Of a DNA stretch of 64,000 nt, positions 52,491 through 64,000 are shown piece by piece; within the stretch, counting starts at the first letter, position 1; the number at the start of each line of letters is the position of its first letter. The notes under the pieces were generated by a model, which was not told the DNA's origin, did not search any database, and saw only the letters and a program-made list of their open reading frames with translations. The stretch is from assembly GCA_029224185.1 (NCBI GenBank), contig CM055193.1, forward strand, positions 19,205,559-19,269,558, given 5' to 3'. The stretch comes from Karalla daura (Eukaryota > Chordata > Actinopteri > Chaetodontiformes > Leiognathidae). Made by a program: the position numbers and the translations under genes.

Positions 52491-53570
52491 ATCTCTGCCG
52501 GCGACAAGAAAAGAACAGAGGGATTGGTCTAAAACCTGGTGCTGGGGTTTGAAGGAGGAACAGACATAAAGTGAACTGAATGTTGAGTTCAGTTCGTTTC
52601 AAAGAGAAGCAGCCTCAAGTTTAGACTTGATTTAATGTTGAAATGTGATGCAGTGAATGTAAACATTGTGCTGAGACTGTGTAAGACTCAGTCTAAATTC
52701 TAGACAAGACACTGAGAAAGAGGAGATGGGTTTTCAGTAATAATCTCCATAAATGAAGTTTTCTGGTGAAGTTCAGTAAAGTTTTGTTCATTTGTTCTCT
52801 TTTAATCTCCACAAGTGACAATAGATCACCTCTGAACTACCCCCCATACCCTCCAGTGCCTCCACACTCCTCCGTATTGGAGCTGAATCTCTACAAGAAG
52901 AAACTTCCTGATCTCTCTGAAGCTTGGTGATGGAGGTCGACCCCGACTCTCAGCAGGGAGATGCTGCCTCGCTCAGCGCTAATTAGCTGTCCGGCACTTC
53001 CTGTCCCGCAGAGAGGGAGACAGATTAGAGAGGTGACCACTCGCTGCTGACGACGGCCGCTCTAACAAGATAGCGTCTGATTGGCCGGGCTGAGGGTTAA
53101 TTGAAGTGATGAGTTCCTTCAAAAGTCTTTTAATTAAAGGAAAGTTCAGAGGGAGACGAGTGTTCCTCCAGCTGCCCGTCTGTCTGTCTGTTTCCAAAAT
53201 CTTTTGCCTTGGCTGATGAAGCAGTGTTCAGTCACTCACATTTTCTGTTTTTTTATACTCCAGCCATTGATAGCACACTTCACTATTTGTTTCTTTCAGA
53301 CGTGATTTGCTTCCCCATCAGCTGTCAACATGTAACCTCCGGGTCATCTTTGTCATCTTTGTTGTCAGCTCTGCTCAATACAGCCAAATGAGATGCAGCA
53401 TGAGGAAGAAAGAGAGAGAATCAATGCTTGATGATCCAATGATCCTTCTTCCTCAGGTGAGCAAATGATGACTGACAGCCAACAAATGCATCATTAAACT
53501 ATAAAAGCGATTTCAAAGCTTCCGTCATGCCTTCCAGCACTTCCTATGAAGCAACACAAACATGAATGTC

Positions 53571-53875
53571 TACTAAAAAAACCCCAGCTTAGACCAGTTG
53601 ACCAAAACCAAGCTCAACCATCAAACCAGCTAGAACCAGGGGGTGTTTGTAATGAGCCACTAATCCATACTGAAATATTTAATGACCAATGAAAAAGACT
53701 GTTCCCTTCTCTGAAATTACTTTCACAAGAAGCAGACTTGCATCCCAAAAACACTGTCCATTGCAATCAGTCTGTAGCCTGTAGCTGGCTAGCTAGCTAA
53801 CCCTACATAAAAGACCAGTTTAGGCCGGTTTTAGGTGGTTTGATGGTCAGCTTATCCAACCTGTTTTTTTTAGTA
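53571..53875. mobile_element. MITE-like element with long inverted ends
   Basis: The left end TACTAAAAAAACCCCAGC and the reverse complement of the right end (TACTAAAAAAAACAGG) match. Further in, both arms contain ACCATCAAACCA and CTAGAACC/CTAAAACC, so the inverted repeats extend for about 70 bp. It is about 305 bp long and non-coding. Confidence 0.65.
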
Positions 53876-54729
53876 GGTAGGTTGTGTTTTCACCTTGAGT
53901 GAATGTTAGACCAACAACTTCACAAACTCGACACACGCCCTCCATTATGTGTGAGGAAAAACACTGAATGTGTCAACTAGAACGCGACTGATCGGACACT
54001 TAAACGTTTTGGCTTCATGGCTACCACGAACCGAGGACATGTGAGGAGGTGACGAGGACGAGTGAAAGGAGAGAGGGAGAAACAAAGAGGAGGACGCAGG
54101 AGGATAGAAATTAGAGGAGGGGTGAAAGGGAGGAGAGAGGAAAGAGAAGATGATAGGAAAGGAGATCGGGGAGAAATTAAATGAAACAGAAGGGACGAGA
54201 GGAGGCAAAGGAGAGGACGGGCGGTGAAATGAAAGAAGAGATTGGAGGAGAAAAGAAAGAGGAGGAGACGCGTTGAAACTGAAACTGAGTGGAGGGGCAG
54301 CTTTGAGCGACAGGGAGACATGTGGTCGGAGGAGGTGAAAGAGGAGGAGAGGAAGAGGATGGTATATACAGCAGTATGATGGCTCATTTGTTCTCACCAG
54401 CAAAGGAGCTAACTGGCTAAGCTAAGCTAAGTGTTCTGTGACGCAGAGAGGAAAATGCTAATGCTTAGCATCTCCAAGCTGCTGTTCCAGAACTGATGCT
54501 GGTTACGGTGCAAGATGCTTTGCTCTGTGAGGTATTGACACCAAGGTGGCCACCTTTGTTTAATGATGATCTTATCATTAATATTATGTTATAAATTTCA
54601 TGAGCAGCACTCTCGCTGCTGAGCTCTTCTTGTTGCCTCTAAGGAGAAAAACATGTTAAATGGTTTTTATGAAGGGACTAGAGGTTCAAATTAGGACCGG
54701 GTACCTCTCACATTTCATCATGCTGCGCA

Positions 54730-54790
<61 letters not shown>
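54730..54790. repeat. (CA)n microsatellite
   Basis: A pure CA run directly upstream of a dispersed repeat copy. Confidence 0.95.
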
Positions 54791-54792
<2 letters not shown>

Positions 54793-54794
54793 GT

Positions 54795-54978
54795 CCATCC
54801 TTCACTCTGACACTCACAGTTAAGGGCAAGTTGAGTGATTTTGGACTGTGGGAGGAAAACCCATACGGACGTGCAAACTCCATATGGAAAAGCATTTGGT
54901 CCAGCCAGGACTGGGACTGGGAACCTTCTTACTGTGAGGCTGCAGTAAGATGCACCAAGTCACTGTGTCGCCTCGAAG
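54795..54978 (-). repeat. dispersed tRNA-like teleost repeat, copy 4
   Basis: It contains TTGGACTGTGGGAGGAAAAC, CGTGCAAACTCCATATGGA and GGACTGGGACTGGGAACCTT, then CTGTGAGGCTGCAGTAAGA. These are the family's closing blocks. It directly follows a long (CA)n run. Confidence 0.65.
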
Positions 54979-55433
54979 AAATTCAATGGAGATGATTAAT
55001 GACATCCCGCATCCCTTTAATGAATTCTTAGTGCACAGATTTAATATTCATAGAAATGACTGCACCTCTTGTGATCATGATATAGACAGCTCAGAGCATT
55101 TGATTTATAACTTGATAAATTGAGAATTCTTATGAAAAATAGGAGATACGAGACGTTATATAACACTGATGTTATGGTTGGCAAAGTTTTTTAAATTTAT
55201 GTCAAGTAATTGTGAAAAGTTGCCACATACACATACACTTTCCTTTCTTCTTGGATGGAAGTCTTTACAGGTGTGAGAGGAAGTGATGTAACAGGGTTCC
55301 AATCGCCCCGGGAAACCAGGGGTTGTCACGGTGATCCCCACATGTCCAACAGCCAGAGAGAGTGTAGAAGAAGTCGAGTTACAGGGTTTAAAAAATTCAC
55401 GAGTTTTCTCCTGCAGCAGTTCACTAAATATAG

Positions 55434-55470
<37 letters not shown>

Positions 55471-56339
55471 CCAAATCCATCGGCCTGTTTTCACTGCAGG
55501 AGCTCGCAGTCTGTGACAAAACGCCTCCTGTCCAGTCCTAGGCAAAGAGGACAGTGAACGCACCATCAAAGATGACAGTAAAGTAACAGCTGGGGAATTC
55601 AGTGAACACATCAGCGGAGAGTAAGACATGAGCGGAGTGGACAGTGAAGGCATCACCAACCAGACTGCTAAAGAGGAGGACAGCGAGTGAAGACATAAAC
55701 ATGAGGACAGTGAAAGCATCATCCTAACTCGTGCCCACCATTACTGCTTCAATCGCTCTCTGTGTGTGATTCGCTGCCCTGCCCAATGGCAACGCTCCTA
55801 CGCTAATGGACCTGCTTTATTATAAAATGGCTAAACTTGAGCTTTGATTCTTCCCTCTTTTGCTTTGTTTTGTTCTCTTGTATGGCTGAAGCCAAAAAGC
55901 CTGAAGTCAACTTTACACTTAAACAGACTTAACTTATTACTGGCACACACACATGCACACACTCGCGCACATACACTCTCTCTCTCTCACACACATACAC
56001 GCTCATACAGAGAGTGCTGTGTGGGACCCCAGAGGCCTCAGTATATTGATTGGACTCTCAGTGTGTGTAATGAGAGCCGCTGCGTTTGTTTTTAGCTTCA
56101 GAGTGGGAGGAGAGAGATGTGGCAATGCGGCAAGACACACACACACACACACACACACACAACCAGGTACAATCAGAGATGTCTTTATATAGACACACAC
56201 ACACACACACCATGGTGTAGGAGGCATAATTGAGGGAGCAGCCTGAGCTCTGATCACAGCAGCCCCTCACGTCTTTGTGTCGCCATGAAATTCGTTTTTG
56301 GATTTCTTCCCTCACTCACCTACTCACTCCTGGGTGAAA

Positions 56340-56600
56340 CGTGGCGACTGTGGGGCAGCTCAGGAGCAGCGCAGTCATCCACTTATTGGAAGATCGGTGG
56401 TTCGATCCCAACCTGGACTATCCTTGGGCCAGATACTGAATCCCAAACTGCTCCGGATGCTGTGTGTGAATGGTTAGGAATCTTGGTTGAGCGGATGGAT
56501 TGTATTGGACATCCTCTGTCACCACTGTATGTGAATGGGAATATGTGGGCATAAAAGTGCTTTGTGTGTTCATGAAAATTATAAAAATGCTATTATAAAC
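56340..56600 (+). repeat. dispersed fish repeat with tRNA-like B box
   Basis: It contains GGCGACTGTGGGGCAGCTCA, a B-box-like GGTTCGATCCC at 56399-56409, CCTTGGGCCAGATACTGAAT and ATAAAAGTGCTTTG. I recall this order from a very common teleost repeat. It is not a functional tRNA, as no cloverleaf closes around the B box. Confidence 0.6.
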
Positions 56601-56806
56601 CATTCAATTTGCTTTTTACAGAGTCTGACTTTAGCTGGAAACTCTTCACTTTCATTATTTCTTAACAGGAAGTGATGTCATGAGGAGGAGTAGAATTACT
56701 CGCCCCACATGTTAATTCTGTGTTTTCTGCCCTGTAACAGAACCAGTTGCACTGCTGCTAATTCAGCATTTAGGCAAAGTGTCACTGATCCAGCCAAAGC
56801 CTGAAC

Positions 56807-56810
<4 letters not shown>

Positions 56811-56888
<78 letters not shown>
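56811..56888. repeat. (CA)n microsatellite
   Basis: A pure CA run of about 78 bp. Confidence 0.95.
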
Positions 56889-56895
<7 letters not shown>

Positions 56896-57384
56896 GCTGT
56901 TCAGGCAGATGGGATCCAGTTACATCAGGACCGTCTACCTGGTCAGGAGAGAGGCACAAATGAAGTGACAGGTAAGACACACGTACACACACACACACAC
57001 ACACACACACATGTGATCACGTTGCTGTGGTGTGTGACGGCTCAGTCTGGCACAAAGAGGATCAACAGGACACACAGGCGGGTAGAACAACAGACGGCTT
57101 CAGGTTTCACCAGGACCCCAGACTTTCCACTGTCAGACACACACACAGACAGACAGGCAGACAGGCCTTACATTTCAAAATAAGAGCATATCATAAACAA
57201 ATGGAACATTCAGTTTTTTTCCAAAACAAATGCTGACCTCATTTAGAGATAACTTAAACTTCTCCCTATTTCACTTTGTTCAGCAGACTCACTTATCAGA
57301 AGATTTGTTTGAAACAAAGAAGACAAAAAGTCACAATATGTATATATTATGTATATGACTATTGTATACATGCGTATCGCTCTT

Positions 57385-57388
<4 letters not shown>

Positions 57389-57475
<87 letters not shown>
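57389..57475. repeat. (CA)n microsatellite
   Basis: A pure CA run of about 85 bp. Confidence 0.95.
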
Positions 57476-57476
<1 letters not shown>

Positions 57477-57772
57477 CCATGAATGTTTCAGGCTCTTTAA
57501 TAAGAGTAAAGTGAGTCACTGACCTGGTTCATTGTCTCTGATCCAAACGTACAAACAGCGTCTGCATTAAGACGCAGTCACGTTGTGTCACATCCAATCT
57601 TCTAATTGGTTCTTCCTGAGGATGATGTCATCCCCAGGGACCAGAGTGGAGCATGTGATTGGTTGGGAATGCCAGGATCAATTAAGAATTTGTTACTGTT
57701 TCATGTATTTATGTAACTTTCTCTGTCTCTGTCTCAGTCTCTCTCACTGTGTGTGTGTGTGAGAGAGAGAGA

Positions 57773-57808
<36 letters not shown>

Positions 57809-60372
57809 ATAAAGCTTGATCTATAGATGAAGTAATAACAGAAGAGGCAATTAACTCCTTACTCACTTCCTGCCCTCAGCTCTCACTTCCTGCCTTTGAA
57901 TCTCCTCCTCCTCCCCCGTTTCTTCCTCCATATCAGTTCATGGATCATTAAACTGACAAATCAATAATTACAGACGTATCTCTCTGTTCCTTCACGGTTT
58001 CTCTGCTCTCTAGTTATTTTCTCCACAGGCAGCTGCCCGCTCTCCCCCTCAGCTCACTCGTCTCACGGCCGATGATCAACATGTCCGTTAAATCACTACA
58101 CATTGAGCCAAATTTGCTCTCCCTCTTTTTGATTGAACTAATTACTGAAGAGTTTCTCTGAAACGTCATCATTTAAGTACTCACCTAGATTATTAATTTT
58201 CATGAAAAACCACTGGCTCATGGTCCTGGTTCAAGTACACAACCACCATACACTTGACCTCTACTCTAGTTGTAACAAGATACGAGTTGTAATTATGTAA
58301 CAGCCCTCTTCTAGTAATCTTTAAAGGGCCCCTGGAGTGAAAAACAGCTTTTGCCTTGGCTTTGTTAAATAATAAATACATGTTGGCCATAGGAGTGTAT
58401 CACATCATTCCATCCTCATTCAACTTTGGATTGTGAGATGCAGCGAAACCCGTGTCCCACCTGCAAAGAACCTTTTACGAGTTAATAAAGGCAGCACCAC
58501 AATTTGTCTCAAACGTATAAGGCTGGATGCATATGTGCTCCCTAACCGTAGCACTCCTGTTGCCGCTTAGACTGGGAACTGGCTGCTAAGTCACATGATC
58601 ATTTCTGCCAGGGCTAGGCAAAGAAACCAATCAGCATAAAGCCTTAATGTGGTAGCTAGATAAGCATTAAAGGGCTCCTGATCTGTGCAGAAAAGGACCT
58701 TAATATTCACACGCTTAAAAATAGGATTATAAAAGGGATCGTAAAATAGCATCTGAGGCATTTCTGATGAAACAAATGTTCCATGGCTGCTATGCCTGCA
58801 CCAGAGAAAGAAAGGGTAGATTCAAGAAGCACAGCACCACTGGTGCTGTGATCCTCCAGCCTTGTCATGTGAGTTCATGTACAGTACATACACAGTGCAT
58901 GTGTGTGAGTGTGTGTGTGTGCGTGGGGTTGCGTGTGTGCGTGCAAGTAACAGTAGCCGGACACACAGGAAGGATGGAGTTGTGTGTCTCTGCAGTCTGA
59001 TCCTGAGGACAGCATTTAATTATAGAACATGCATGTCAAGATGATATCTGCTGCTGCTGTGTGTGTCTGTGTGGAGGGGGCGGGGACCTTTAGATGAGGA
59101 CCTTTGAGTGTGTGTGTATCAGAAGAAAGTATCTACATTATACTTTATACCGAGTCATTTCCTGTCTTGTTTTGCTGTTGCAGTGGCAGAGGAGAGATTG
59201 GTCACAGACGAGGAGCCGTTACCTGGAGTAAGATCTAGCAACAGGCAGGGCCTCAGCTAAATATCTATGAATTAGTCTTCTCTGTGTTTTATTGATTTGT
59301 GCAGTTCGTGTCTTGCATGATGATGATGTTTCGTGGTTGTTTGTTGTTGGCTCAGCAAAGTTTAGTCATAAATGCAGTATGGAAAAAATGATTAATTTAT
59401 GTCATTTCAATGTGTGTGTGTATGTGTGTGCCTGTGTGTGTGAAGGTTGCGTGAGAAGGAAGTGCCTCCTCTTTGCCTAACCCTGTGGAGACTCTCACAT
59501 GTGCATGTGCAGACATGTGTGTAAAGCTAAATCTCCATGCTGGATGCTGTGGCGTGTGAGTGTTTTGTGAAGATTAGAACTATCACACATTTGTCTTCCT
59601 TCTTCCTCCTTGGCCTCACGCTTCGTTCTCACTTGTATTTCTCGCTCTCTTTCTCCTTCAGTTGATCCCAACCCATCCCTCTTCCTTCCCTGCTCCCTTC
59701 CTCTGCACTCCTTCCTCCTTCTGGCATCCCTGCATCACTGCCTCCTCCCTTCCCTCCTCGCTCCTCCTCCAGCTTTTAGAGACCAACTCATAGTAAAACT
59801 CTTTCTTCCACCTCTCTCAGTTGACACCCCCTCCCCTCTTTCTCCCCCTCTTGCAGCTTTTAAATGCAGAACTTTGTGTCTGAATTTGGTCTGTTCTGTG
59901 CGAGTGTCTCATCCATCATGCATGAGTGTTAAATTATGAACTGTGGGTCACTGCACTGTCCTCCGCCAACATCTTCCGCGTCCAAGTGAGTGACATAGAC
60001 TCAGACTCAGAGAGAGAGAGAGAGAGAGAGAGTTACCAGTGACTGGTATCAGCTCTCTGTGTTATCAGAAAACCCAGTGACATTGTCCTGCAGCTGCCCT
60101 CAGATCAGTCTCAATCCCAACACACAACATATGAATTTTATCTGCACCAGATAGTTATACGAGATTATACATTTTAACTGTTGCAAGGACAGAGAGAGGA
60201 GAATTAAAAACAAAACTGTAAAAATGATGCTTTGAGTAAAGAATGAGAATGAGAATTAAAAAACAAAAACAAAAACAAAAACCAAAACAAAAAAAACAAC
60301 CTGCCAGGCCTGAAAGAGGTATAGACAGTTGTCAGCGGGGAAAAAGCTGAAAAACAAGACTGTTTATTAGAT

Positions 60373-60515
60373 CATCCATCCACCCATCCATCCATCCATC
60401 CATCCATCCACCCATCCATCCATCCATCCATCCATCCATCCATCCATCCATCCATCCATCCATCCATCCATCCATCCATCCATCCATCCACCCATCCATC
60501 CATTCACCCATCCAT
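60373..60515. repeat. (CATC)n microsatellite
   Basis: CATC units with CACCCATC interruptions. Confidence 0.97.
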
Positions 60516-61737
60516 TAATCCAAGAATCCAATCAGGAAAAACATGAGAACAGGAACTCAATCAAACACATCTCTTCAGACACAGTAAGGAGATAGTGAAG
60601 CAGCAGCTGGAGGGGAAATGTAACTGGTGAGGATGAGAGGATCGGGGTGGTTCTGAAGGGAGGGGCGGGAGATGGGAAATGACTGATGGAAAAACAGAGA
60701 GGACAGGAAATCAAACCTAGAGGTGACATCTCTAGGTGTCACCTCACAAATAGGTGAACCTCACAAACAAAACTGCCTCAGCAAAAAGACACCGGTTCAC
60801 TTCCTGTTTTATTCATCAGCCTTTATCTCCGTGAGGAGTTTGGCCTGGGCCTGCCTCACACGCGTGTTTACTGGCCAGTCCCGGTGTTCCTGAGTGCAAC
60901 CTGTGTGACCTGTGCTGACCAGCTGGGCTCGGCTCAGCTCAGCTTAAACACAGACGGAGGCGATTTGTCGGTGTTGATGCCTGCAGGGCAGCATGCAGCT
61001 CCGACTGTTAACTGAAGAAAACACCTCTGACACCGTGTTACGTAACACCCGCTCAGGTGACCCGGACACCCAGAACAAGCGGCAGCGGCTCGACAGCGAG
61101 CCGGGCCCAGCGAGCTGGCACTCAGGTGCAGCGGGGCACCGCTCGGAGGATCCGGGCTAAGCTCTGCAGAACTGTTTACACCTCGGCATGAATCATTGAT
61201 CGCCAAGCAGGTCCCATAAATTACACATGAAAGGAACACTTAGCTGCTGCCTCCATGCTACGTTAGTGCCGGTTTGCAGTGGTCACAGGCCCAGATCCAC
61301 TGCAGGGGCCGTGTGCCACGTCCCGCTGAGATCCTGTCCTCTGATTGGCTGAGACACTTCAGTTGCGGTCATGTTGGAAAACAGGAGACAAACACAAGTG
61401 TGTTTTCTAAGACTTCAGAATGTGATTCTGTCTGTGTTGTCTTCACTGCTAATTAGAAATGGTTAAATACTGAAATTCTGATTCTGTTCTGATTATGAAC
61501 TGGTTAGTCACTGGATACATGGTGGTGTGCAAAGGTTATGAACCATTAAGTAGTAGTTATATGCTATTGTGCACTAGTTATGTGCTGGTTATGTACTGGC
61601 TAAGGTTTGATATTAATGTTGGTCTCTGTGTGAACTCGTCTGGAGTTTCCCTGTTTGTCTGGGAAATGTCAGTCCACTCAGCACTGCTGCTGCCTATATA
61701 TAGACACTACACACTCTCAAGGGAATATCATCATTCA

Positions 61738-61772
<35 letters not shown>

Positions 61773-62261
61773 TCACTTCTTCTCTTTTTCTCCTCTTCTT
61801 TCCCTGTTTTCCTCCTGCTTTTCATTTTCTATCTACTGCTCTGCCCGTTTCTCCCAGACTGCACTGGGCCACACTGAATTATTAATCAGGTCACACACAC
61901 ACACGCACACACACACACACAGTCATAGTGTGTCTCCTCTTACGATCAATATGTCCACAAAAAGCCCTCCCTCTGGCCCTTCCCCTTGCTCTTCTTCTTC
62001 TGCGTCCACTACTACTTCTTCTCTATTCTTTTCTATTCTATTCTGTTTTGGTATTCAGGGCTTAGGTCCAGATGAAGGTTAAAAACACTACCTAGAGTAA
62101 GTATTTATACATGCTCCATAACAATGAAAGTGTATTTAGATACTTGTTTTTTTATAATCAGTGTCATGTGACTGCATGTAATTTTATTTTATTTTGAGGA
62201 AGTTTAGAGTGGAAGCACACCCCCCAGACCACACCCACCCACACCCACACACACCCACACA

Positions 62262-62304
<43 letters not shown>

Positions 62305-63042
62305 ACACAAACACACACACACACACATAAAGCAAGACACACATAACACATCACAAAACCTGTCAGTTTTTCTTTGTTGTCAGAGATGATGAATACACTT
62401 GAAGGGTCCTTCACTGGCTTAGGGAACCAGGCAAGCAAGCAGTCTAGCAGTCCGACCAGATCCAGGCCAGGAACCAGTGGGACAAAGGTAATGCACCGAT
62501 CAAAGCCTGTCTTATTCTGAGATGACAATCAAACAGGGAACTGAGCAGATGAAGTGAGTTGGTCAGAAATTAAAATTAAATTCTCATCTGATATTAATGG
62601 AAACCACAATGTGTGTGTGCATGTGTGTGTGTGTGTGTGTTAAGTTTACCATGGGGAATGCAGGAGTAATGGGAACTTAAACAAACCCTCCCCTGGGTCT
62701 GAATGCCCCCCTTCCCCTAACACCACCTGATTAACCATTGATTTTTCCTGTGTGCGCGTTTGTGTGCGTGTGTATGTGTGTGTGCACGCATGAGTGCGTG
62801 TTTCCCATCTTTCTGACACAGCGTAAAGACTTGACAAAGACACAGTTTAGCTGTCACAACTGACAACAAACAAAATGGAGTATTGTGCCTGGAGTAGTGT
62901 CGATGCACCAGCTCATGTATCGTGGTGTGCTCACAGTGTGTTCACAGTACAACAATAAAAGGTGATTACCATTTTTATTGAATTTAATGCTTTGATAAAA
63001 AAAAGCAGTGCTGGAGTCATGATCATAGCACATACACAGGCC

Positions 63043-63151
<109 letters not shown>

Positions 63152-64000
63152 CTGCTAAATGAGCTCGTCCATCATTTCTGCTGAGAGATGCTGCGACATG
63201 AGGCGGGGAGGCGACTGTGGCTGTGTCACATGGTTCACAGGTTCGATGCCGTGAACAAGACAAACATCACGTGATGAAACTCTTCCACATCCAGTTTGTG
63301 TTTGTTCAGCTGAAGCTTCACAATTGAAAACACGCGTAAACACACAAACATTAAACTTTGATGCACTGTCCAGCTGCTCCTTGTGTGTATGTGTGTGTGT
63401 GTGTGTGTATGTGTGTATGTGTGCGTGATGACAAGTGACACTGTGACAGCTGACCAATGTTTCTTTACATTCATTATTAATATTTAACTCTGTGTGTGTG
63501 GACAGTCTGTCTTTATCATGGCCTGTTGTGTGTCTGTGTGTGGGTGTATGCACATGCTGCACATGCTCCTCGGGGCAGTTTTTCTGTGTGTGTGTGTGTT
63601 TGTGTGGTTTCTTAGTGCTGTTCACACACACGTGGATAATATCTTTGTTTTTCCTCTTCTCTCTGCAGAGTCTCACATGAATGAAGCCGCAGGCCTCACA
63701 GTGAATGTATATGTGTGCGTCTGCACGCACGCTGATGCCTATCTCATTACACAAACGCAAATAAGTGCTTGAGTTCACGCATAAATGCTAACTGCTATCA
63801 CGGCTAGCTGCACCAATGCTTCAGATTATTTGTTGGTCACTAAGAGATGCTAACAGGCAAATGCTAACTTACATTACACTTAACATTTTACAGTGCAGGG
63901 CTGACTGAAGTTAGCAGTCATTACCTTCGCATATCGATAGCCACTGTAGCTCCAGTAAAGCTTGAATGTTAGTGTAACAGCTGCCCTATGCTAACAGCAG

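Noticed and set aside
56399..56409. GGTTCGATCCC as a tRNA T-arm/B box
   Set aside because: No acceptor or anticodon stems pair around it; it belongs to a dispersed repeat.
61495..62082. 195-codon plus-strand frame
   Set aside because: Low-complexity and repeat-derived in its second half, no conserved motif in the first.

Overview
The window reads as nuclear DNA of a teleost fish, probably a ray-finned species with compact introns. The genes are vertebrate genes split into many short exons with GT/AG borders. The intervening DNA is crowded with (CA)n/(TG)n, GATA and CATC microsatellites, and it holds a decayed Tc1-type transposon, LINE 3' remnants and tRNA-like dispersed repeats of fish type. 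There is no sign of bacterial or phage sequence. Species cannot be named from the sequence.

Three genes are supported. (1) plxna3 (plexin A3), minus strand, runs off the left edge: three 5' coding exons lie at 3188-151, and a probable non-coding first exon in a CpG-rich block ends at 12510, about 9.3 kb upstream. (2) ptpn18 (PEST-family tyrosine phosphatase), minus strand, 28721-18023, is complete. Sixteen phase-consistent exons give about 469 residues with an intact HCSAGCGRTG active site and the family's C-terminal box. (3) gripap1 (GRIP1-associated protein 1 / GRASP-1), plus strand, 30889-49895, is complete. Twenty-nine exons give about 869 residues of almost continuous coiled coil, plus one optional duplicated exon. 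ptpn18 and gripap1 are head to head, 2.2 kb apart.

Layout: 1-12.9 kb, plxna3 5' part with long GC-rich introns; 12.9-18.0 kb, intergenic, with two RFX-type X-boxes at 16.1 kb; 18.0-28.7 kb, ptpn18 with a Tc1-like element in an intron; 28.7-30.9 kb, intergenic with a LINE remnant and the gripap1 promoter; 30.9-52.5 kb, gripap1 and its 3' UTR; 52.5-64 kb, no recognisable gene, with repeats, a MITE and two weak orphan-exon candidates.

Functionally the three genes are a guidance-cue receptor, a cytoplasmic phosphatase and a recycling-endosome scaffold; they do not form one pathway. The most interesting observations are: (a) a tandemly duplicated 14-codon coiled-coil exon in gripap1, exactly two heptads and mostly synonymous to its source; (b) several introns with (AC)n just after the donor and (GT)n just before the acceptor, able to pair and bridge the splice sites; (c) a one-base frame break in plxna3 exon 3; (d) two 48-nt candidate introns in the ptpn18 linker; (e) the paired X-boxes.
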